From assembly GCA_002384315.1 (NCBI GenBank), contig DGBL01000120.1:1-10891 (forward strand): 10,891 nucleotides of DNA, given 5' to 3'. A program made the translations under genes and the position numbers. Source of the DNA: Micrococcaceae bacterium UBA4005 (GTDB lineage: Bacteria > Actinomycetota > Actinomycetes > Actinomycetales > Micrococcaceae). This document shows positions 5,629 through 10,891 of this stretch, in pieces. Every line of letters starts with the position of its first letter. Within the stretch, counting starts at the first letter, position 1. The notes below the pieces were generated by a model, which saw only the letters and a program-made list of their open reading frames with translations, had not been told where the DNA came from and did not search any database.

Positions 5629-8600
5629 ATGTCGTCCGGATCCAGCAGTGCGGATCAGCCCAGTAGGGGTATCGCGTCCGAGGATTTCATACGCAACTAC
5701 TACGAACACCTCGGCGAGGACGACGTCGGAGGCTACAGTCCCGAGGAGCTCGCCGCGCGGGCTACCGAGCACTACCATCTTGCGCGTAAACGTGCACGTG
5801 GCCGCGAAGGCATCGGCGTATCCAGCCGGACGGATTCAAGCGTGGTCATGATAGTCACCGATGACATGCCCTTTCTGGTGGACTCGGTCACTACGGAGCT
5901 CGTCCGTCAACAATGCGCCATCAGGCTTGTGGTCCACCCGACCTTCGTGGCGACCCGTGATCGCGGGACGAACGAGCTCCAGGAAGTCAAACGCGTCCCG
6001 TCTTCGGCGGGCGTCTCGAGCGGGGATACGGCCGCACTGCCAACCATCGGTCACTTGGTTGCGGGTCGAGATGCTTCCTCCCATATCGAATCCTGGATTG
6101 CAGTTGAAATAGAAGGCGCCAGCGACCAGGCATGCAGTGACAGGCTTATCGCGGGACTACATCGGGTGCTCGGGGACGTTCGGCTCGCTGTGCAGGATTG
6201 GGCTCCGATGCGGCACAAGGCTAGAACGATCGCTGAGTCCCTGTCCGAGTTGGAGGGCGCCGCGGAGATCCCCGATATCAGGCAGGCGCAACAACTGCTG
6301 CGCTGGCTCGACGACGGGAACTTCACGTTCCTGGGATTCAGGGAATACGATCTTGTGACCATCAACGGGGAGGACGTCCTGCGGGTTCGGGAAGATAGCG
6401 GGCTCGGCCTGCTCCGAAGCGTCGATCCGGTCCGCCAGATCCAGCACCTCACCCGCACGGGCCAGGCCAAGGCCCGGGAAAAGCAGCTCTTGGTCATCAC
6501 AAAGGCGAATTCCCGCTCGACGGTCCACCGTGGCTCGTACCTGGACTATATCGGGTTGAAAAATTTCGACGCTGAGGGCCGGGTGATCGGCGAACGACGC
6601 TTCATCGGTTTGTTCGCCACGAGTGCGTACACCGGGTCGGTGCGCAACGTGCCGATAGTGCGCGAACGCGTCGCGGAAGTACTAAGGCGGTGCGGGTTCC
6701 CCGCCGATTCGCACTCCGGCAAGGACCTGTTGTCAATCCTGGAAACGTATCCCCGCGACGAGCTCTTCCAGATCGATACTCAGGATCTTGTCGACACCGC
6801 AATGGGCATTCTCACCCTGCAGGAGCGCCGGAGGACGAGGCTCTTTCTCCGTCCGGATATCTATGGGCGGTTTATGTCCGCCCTAGTGTACCTGCCACGC
6901 GACCGTTATACGACAAGCGTCCGCCTGCGTATCGAGCAGGAACTGCGGGAGACTTTCGACGCGGAATCCATCGATTTTGAGGCGCGAATGAGCGAATCGG
7001 CGCTGGCTCGTCTGTTTTTCCGCATCCGCCTGCCGCGGGGAGCGGATGTGCCGGTGGTCGGGACTGCCGAACTGGAACAGCGACTGGTCCGGGCTGCGAG
7101 GTCCTGGTCCGAAGGCATTAGCGAGGCTGCGCACTCCACTTTTCCCCGTGACGACGCCGCCCGGGTCAAGGAGCTGTGGGCCGAAGCGTTCCCAGCGAAC
7201 TACAGGGTTGATTATGAAGTCGAGGACGCACTCGAGGACGTCGCCCGGTTTGAGGCGCTCCAGCGCGCAACCGGGCCGGGGATGCATGTATATGTGCCCG
7301 CCGGCGCAGGAGTGGAGCTGGAAGAAGACGCCCGACTGAAGTTGTACCTGATGGAACCGAAAAGCCTCACCCAGATTCTTCCCTTCCTCCACAACCTCGG
7401 CATTGAGGTTCTGGACGAGCGTCCCTTCGAGATTGAGAACTCCCGCGGGCAGCAATTCTATCTGTATGACCTCGGGCTGAAATACCCGGCTGGTGTTGAT
7501 GTGCTCGCGACCGCCGGATTGTTCAAGGACGCGCTTGCTGCAGCCATGATGGGCCGGAGCGAGTCTGACCTGTTCGATCGGCTGGTCCTGCGGGAGCAGT
7601 TGACGTGGAGTCAGGTCGTTATGCTGCGCAGCTACGCCAAATATATGCGCCAGATGGGCAACGCCAATTCGTATGGGTTTGTTGCGGATACGCTGCTGCA
7701 CAATGCTGTGGTGACCCGCGCACTGGTGCGGTTATTCGAGTCCCGGTTCGACCCGGAGCCGGGGGCCCGGTCCAATGTGCGCGCCGAGGCGGTGGACGCC
7801 GACCTCGCCGCAGGGCTGGAACAGGTTCCCACGCTTGACGCCGACCGGGTGCTGCGTACATTCGTAAACCTGATCGAAGCGACGCTGCGGACTAACTATT
7901 TCCAGCGCAAACCACACCTGAGCCTGAAGTTCGCGACCGCCAAGATCGAGGGTGCGCCGGTTCCCCGCCCGTTGTTCGAGATCTGGGTCTACTCACCCCG
8001 TATGGAGGGGGTGCACCTCAGGTTCGGTGCGATTGCCCGAGGAGGACTGCGTTGGTCGGACCGTCGGGAGGATTTTCGCACCGAAATACTGGGGCTGGTC
8101 AAGGCGCAGACGGTCAAGAACGCGGTGATTGTCCCGAGCGGCGCGAAGGGCGGGTTTTTCGCCAAGCAACTGCCCGATGCCGCTTCCGACCGCGCGGGCT
8201 GGTGGTCGGAAGGACAGGAGTGCTATCGCACGTTTATCCGTGGAATGTTGGACATCACAGACAACCTGGTGACCACGCAGGGGCGCGAGCATATCCTCCC
8301 TCCCGCCGACGTCGTACGTCATGACGGGGACGACAGCTACCTGGTCGTCGCGGCGGACAAGGGAACAGCGAGTTTTTCCGACATAGCTAACGAGCTTTCC
8401 GCGGAGTACGGTTTCTGGTTGGGGGATGCCTTCGCCTCAGGGGGCTCGGTCGGATATGACCACAAAGCCATGGGGATCACCGCGCGTGGGGCCTGGGAAT
8501 CGGTCAAACGGCACTTCAGTGAGTTCAACCTCGATACTCAGCACCAGGATTTCACCGTTGCTGGCATCGGCGATATGAGCGGGGATGTCTTCGGTAACGG

Positions 8601-10455
8601 GATGCTTCTGTCCGAGCACATCCGGCTGGTCGCTGCGTTCGATCACCGTCATATTTTCCTTGACCCTTCCCCTGATGCGGCCGTCGCTTTCGCTGAACGG
8701 CGCCGGCTGTTCGCACTGCCCCGCTCCAGCTGGCAGGACTACGATTCGACGCTCATCAGCCCGGGTGGAGGGGTCTATTCGCGCGAAGCCAAGTCCGTTG
8801 CGGTCTCTGCGGAGGTACGCTCACTGCTGGATCTGGACGGGGAGAAAAGCAGTATCAGCCCACCAGAGCTGTTGCGCGCCATCCTCATGGCACCGGTTGA
8901 TCTGCTCTATAACGGAGGTATCGGCACCTACATCAAGGCGTCGGACGAATCCCATGCGGAGGTCGGAGATCGGACCAACGACGCCATCCGGGTTGACGGT
9001 CGGCAGCTTCGCGCCCGAGTCGTAGGGGAAGGTGGAAACCTGGGCCTGACTCAACGCGGGCGGATCGAGGCGGCGCTGAACGGAGTTCTGCTCAATACCG
9101 ACGCCATCGACAACTCCGCGGGTGTGGACTGCTCCGACCACGAGGTCAACATCAAGATTTTCGTTGACCGGATGGTCACCCGCGGCCAGCTTGATCCGGG
9201 AGACCGCGCCGGGCTGCTTCATTCGATGACTGAGGACGTCGCACGCCTTGTCCTGGCCGACAATGTAGCGCAGAACGTGATGCTGCTCAACGACCGGCAG
9301 AGAGTCCTGGACTGGAGTCCGAGCTACGAGCGGCTGATGGATTGGTTCGAGACCTCCAGCGGTCTCGATCGGAACCTTGAGGCGCTGCCCACGACGCAGC
9401 AGCTAAGGGACCGCGTTGCCACCGAGCAGGGATTGACCTCACCAGAACTGTCCGTCCTTGCTTCCCATGCGAAAATTGAATTGACCCGCGAGCTGACCTC
9501 CAGCGGACTCGCTGAGGATCCGTACTTCGCCCGCGTGCTGCGGGATTATTTTCCACCCCAGCTCGCGGAGCGCTTCGGCGACCTCATCGATACGCACCCG
9601 CTGCGCCGCGAAATAATCGCCACTACGGTCGCGAACGACATGATCAACATCGGCGGGGTCACGTTCGCGTTCCGGGTCATGGAAGAGACCTCGGCCAGCG
9701 CGGAGACCATTGCTCGCGCTTTCGTGGCACTGCGGGAGATATACGAGGTAGACCGGACACTGGCCGCGGTGGGAGCGTTGCCTGCGGATTTCCCTACAGA
9801 GCACTGGTGCACCATCCATCTGGATCTGCGACGGCTCCTTGACCGGGCGGTGCGCTGGTTCGTGAACAACGTGCCGACGACGACGGTGGACGCCGATATC
9901 GAAGCCTTCAAACCGGTGGTCGCGCCATTGCGCGCCCATCTTGGGGATTACCTGCGCGGACGGGACCAGGATCGACTGGAATCCTGGAATGCGCGTGCGG
10001 ACCAGTGGGGTCTGCCGCTCGACTTGGCCCGGCGCTGGTCCGAACAGTTCGAATCCTTCGCATTGCTCGATATTGCCCTGTGCACCCGACGGATCGACGA
10101 GCCAGTGGAGAGCATCGCTCGGGTTTATTACGCGGTGTATGACCGTTTTGATGTGGACAGGCTGTTGGAGCGGATCACAGCACTCCCGCGAGAGGATCGC
10201 TGGCAGGCCCTGGCGCGGGCAGCCCTGCGCGAGGACCTATACTCGACAGTCGCAGATATAACCGTGGCGGTCATGAACGCGTCTCCGCAGGATACCGCGG
10301 CCGACGCCGCCACACGGCTTGGACGCTGGGAAGACCTCAATGCGGCTCCGCTGACCCGGGCCCAACAGATTTTTGATGAGGTGGATAGGCTCGGCCGCGA
10401 TGACATGGCATCCCTGTCGGTCGCCCTGCGGCTGCTGCGCTCGATGGTTCGCTGA
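5629..10455 (+). CDS. gdh: NAD-specific glutamate dehydrogenase, large (~180 kDa) type
   Basis: This enzyme converts L-glutamate and NAD+ to 2-oxoglutarate, ammonium and NADH in the cytoplasm, linking amino-acid catabolism to the TCA cycle. The 1608-residue length is typical of the L_180 class (Streptomyces GdhA, mycobacterial Gdh). The N-terminal half holds ACT-like regulatory segments (for example VVMIVTDDMPFLVDSVTTEL near residue 72). The catalytic core has GAIARGGLRWSDRREDFRTE, K825, and SGAKGGFF with K840, which fits the glutamate-binding lysines. The nucleotide-binding part has GDMSGDVFGNGMLLS (from 981) and GEGGNLGLTQRGR (from 1133). A long helical C-terminal domain follows. Start: GGAGG at 5617-5621 lies 7 bases before ATG 5629; the GTG at 5623 is too close. 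No frameshift is seen. In mycobacteria and corynebacteria this enzyme type or its pathway is inhibited by the FHA protein GarA/OdhI; that gene is not in the window. The sensor-kinase gene follows after 15 bp. Confidence 0.98.
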   Translation: MSSGSSSADQPSRGIASEDFIRNYYEHLGEDDVGGYSPEELAARATEHYHLARKRARGREGIGVSSRTDSSVVMIVTDDMPFLVDSVTTELVRQQCAIRLVVHPTFVATRDRGTNELQEVKRVPSSAGVSSGDTAALPTIGHLVAGRDASSHIESWIAVEIEGASDQACSDRLIAGLHRVLGDVRLAVQDWAPMRHKARTIAESLSELEGAAEIPDIRQAQQLLRWLDDGNFTFLGFREYDLVTINGEDVLRVREDSGLGLLRSVDPVRQIQHLTRTGQAKAREKQLLVITKANSRSTVHRGSYLDYIGLKNFDAEGRVIGERRFIGLFATSAYTGSVRNVPIVRERVAEVLRRCGFPADSHSGKDLLSILETYPRDELFQIDTQDLVDTAMGILTLQERRRTRLFLRPDIYGRFMSALVYLPRDRYTTSVRLRIEQELRETFDAESIDFEARMSESALARLFFRIRLPRGADVPVVGTAELEQRLVRAARSWSEGISEAAHSTFPRDDAARVKELWAEAFPANYRVDYEVEDALEDVARFEALQRATGPGMHVYVPAGAGVELEEDARLKLYLMEPKSLTQILPFLHNLGIEVLDERPFEIENSRGQQFYLYDLGLKYPAGVDVLATAGLFKDALAAAMMGRSESDLFDRLVLREQLTWSQVVMLRSYAKYMRQMGNANSYGFVADTLLHNAVVTRALVRLFESRFDPEPGARSNVRAEAVDADLAAGLEQVPTLDADRVLRTFVNLIEATLRTNYFQRKPHLSLKFATAKIEGAPVPRPLFEIWVYSPRMEGVHLRFGAIARGGLRWSDRREDFRTEILGLVKAQTVKNAVIVPSGAKGGFFAKQLPDAASDRAGWWSEGQECYRTFIRGMLDITDNLVTTQGREHILPPADVVRHDGDDSYLVVAADKGTASFSDIANELSAEYGFWLGDAFASGGSVGYDHKAMGITARGAWESVKRHFSEFNLDTQHQDFTVAGIGDMSGDVFGNGMLLSEHIRLVAAFDHRHIFLDPSPDAAVAFAERRRLFALPRSSWQDYDSTLISPGGGVYSREAKSVAVSAEVRSLLDLDGEKSSISPPELLRAILMAPVDLLYNGGIGTYIKASDESHAEVGDRTNDAIRVDGRQLRARVVGEGGNLGLTQRGRIEAALNGVLLNTDAIDNSAGVDCSDHEVNIKIFVDRMVTRGQLDPGDRAGLLHSMTEDVARLVLADNVAQNVMLLNDRQRVLDWSPSYERLMDWFETSSGLDRNLEALPTTQQLRDRVATEQGLTSPELSVLASHAKIELTRELTSSGLAEDPYFARVLRDYFPPQLAERFGDLIDTHPLRREIIATTVANDMINIGGVTFAFRVMEETSASAETIARAFVALREIYEVDRTLAAVGALPADFPTEHWCTIHLDLRRLLDRAVRWFVNNVPTTTVDADIEAFKPVVAPLRAHLGDYLRGRDQDRLESWNARADQWGLPLDLARRWSEQFESFALLDIALCTRRIDEPVESIARVYYAVYDRFDVDRLLERITALPREDRWQALARAALREDLYSTVADITVAVMNASPQDTAADAATRLGRWEDLNAAPLTRAQQIFDEVDRLGRDDMASLSVALRLLRSMVR

Positions 10456-10470
10456 CGACACGGAGATTCA

Positions 10471-10891
10471 ATGGCAATGTTCACCGACCCGATCCGGGAG
10501 TATCCAGGCTTCCGGCCGGGCGATGCGGAGTGGCTGCATTTGCTGGTGGGGGACTGGCAGATGGTTGCTGACCTGGCGTTTGCCGATCTTGCCCTCTGGT
10601 TCCCCCTCGACGACGGAGGGTATGTTGCGCTGGCCCATGCTCGTCCGTCCACGTCACATACGGTCTTTCACAGCGACTTCGTCGGGGAGCGGATCCGTGC
10701 CGACCTGCTCCCGCTGGTCAACGAGGCGTGGGAGGGAAAGGGAATCGTCCGCTCGAACGAAGCCAATTGGACCACTGAGATGGCCATGCGGGTCGAGGCT
10801 GTGCCCATGGTGCGCAACGGCAGGACCCTCGCCGTGGTCACTACGCACATGGACCTGTCCAATTCCCGTATGCCGTCGAGGCTGGAACTGA
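10471..10891 (+). CDS. pdtaS: PdtaS-like sensor histidine kinase, N-terminal part (3' end outside window)
   Basis: The frame is open from ATG 10471 to the window end (140 residues visible) and begins MAMFTDPIREYPGF. GGAG at 10462-10465, 5 bases before the ATG, is a good ribosome binding site. The visible part matches the N-terminal GAF-like sensor domain of PdtaS (Rv3220c type): WLHLLVGDWQMVADLAFADL near residue 21, then VALAHARPSTSHTVFHSDFVG and EAVPMVRNGRTLAVVTTHMD. PdtaS is a soluble HisKA_2-family kinase that phosphorylates the ANTAR-domain antiterminator PdtaR, controlling nutrient- and stress-related genes after transcription initiation. The PAS domain, phospho-acceptor histidine and ATPase domain lie beyond the window, so kinase competence cannot be checked. 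It starts 15 bp after gdh and is probably co-transcribed with it. Another actinobacterial kinase with the same N-terminal fold is the only serious alternative. Confidence 0.88.
   Translation, partial: MAMFTDPIREYPGFRPGDAEWLHLLVGDWQMVADLAFADLALWFPLDDGGYVALAHARPSTSHTVFHSDFVGERIRADLLPLVNEAWEGKGIVRSNEANWTTEMAMRVEAVPMVRNGRTLAVVTTHMDLSNSRMPSRLEL

Noticed and set aside
6883..7701. 272-codon minus-strand frame inside gdh
   Set aside because: It is antisense to a clearly conserved part of glutamate dehydrogenase and shows no family motif or ribosome binding site.

Overview
The window looks like a chromosomal stretch from a high-GC Gram-positive bacterium (Actinomycetota). The signs are G/C-ended codons throughout, an Rv3235-family gene beside secA, a ~1600-residue NAD-specific glutamate dehydrogenase of the mycobacterial/streptomycete type, a BldC-like mini-regulator and a PdtaS-type histidine kinase. 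Nothing seen allows a call at genus level. I see no insertion sequence, phage gene, CRISPR array, tRNA or rRNA.

Layout: (1) 1-945 (+) is the C-terminal third of SecA. It meets, tail to tail with only 4 bp between the stops, a leftward pair: an Rv3235-family (DUF6459) protein (950-1534) and, upstream of it, a three-helix membrane protein with a C-terminal LysM domain (1571-2419). (2) 2420-2514 is a short, AT-richer divergent control region. It holds four head-to-tail 10-bp repeats (GTTTGATCNN) and a clear promoter that appears to start transcription exactly on the GTG of a 181-residue protein of unknown function (2515-3060, +). (3) 3106-3315 (-) is a BldC/excisionase-type helix-turn-helix protein. 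(4) 3316-3576 is the largest gene-free gap; it contains a perfect DnaA-box sequence and a short direct repeat. (5) 3577-4254 and 4251-5582 (+) are translationally coupled: a SAF-domain (CpaB/RcpC-like) membrane protein and a CpaE/ParA-like P-loop protein whose Walker A lysine is replaced by arginine. (6) 5629-10455 (+) is NAD-glutamate dehydrogenase, followed 15 bp later by (7) the start of a PdtaS-like sensor kinase (10471-beyond the window).

The housekeeping ends (SecA, Gdh, PdtaS) are well understood. The middle (about 950-5582) is the part worth a second look. It is a compact set of poorly characterised envelope-linked genes (LysM membrane protein, DUF6459 protein, duplicated small-barrel protein, CpaB-like and CpaE-like proteins) around one small DNA-binding regulator. 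The CpaB/CpaE-like pair has no Tad pilus motor, platform or pilin gene beside it within the window. A plausible but unproven reading is that the BldC-like protein controls the divergent promoters through tandem direct repeats, and that the set works at the cell envelope or in division rather than in pilus assembly.
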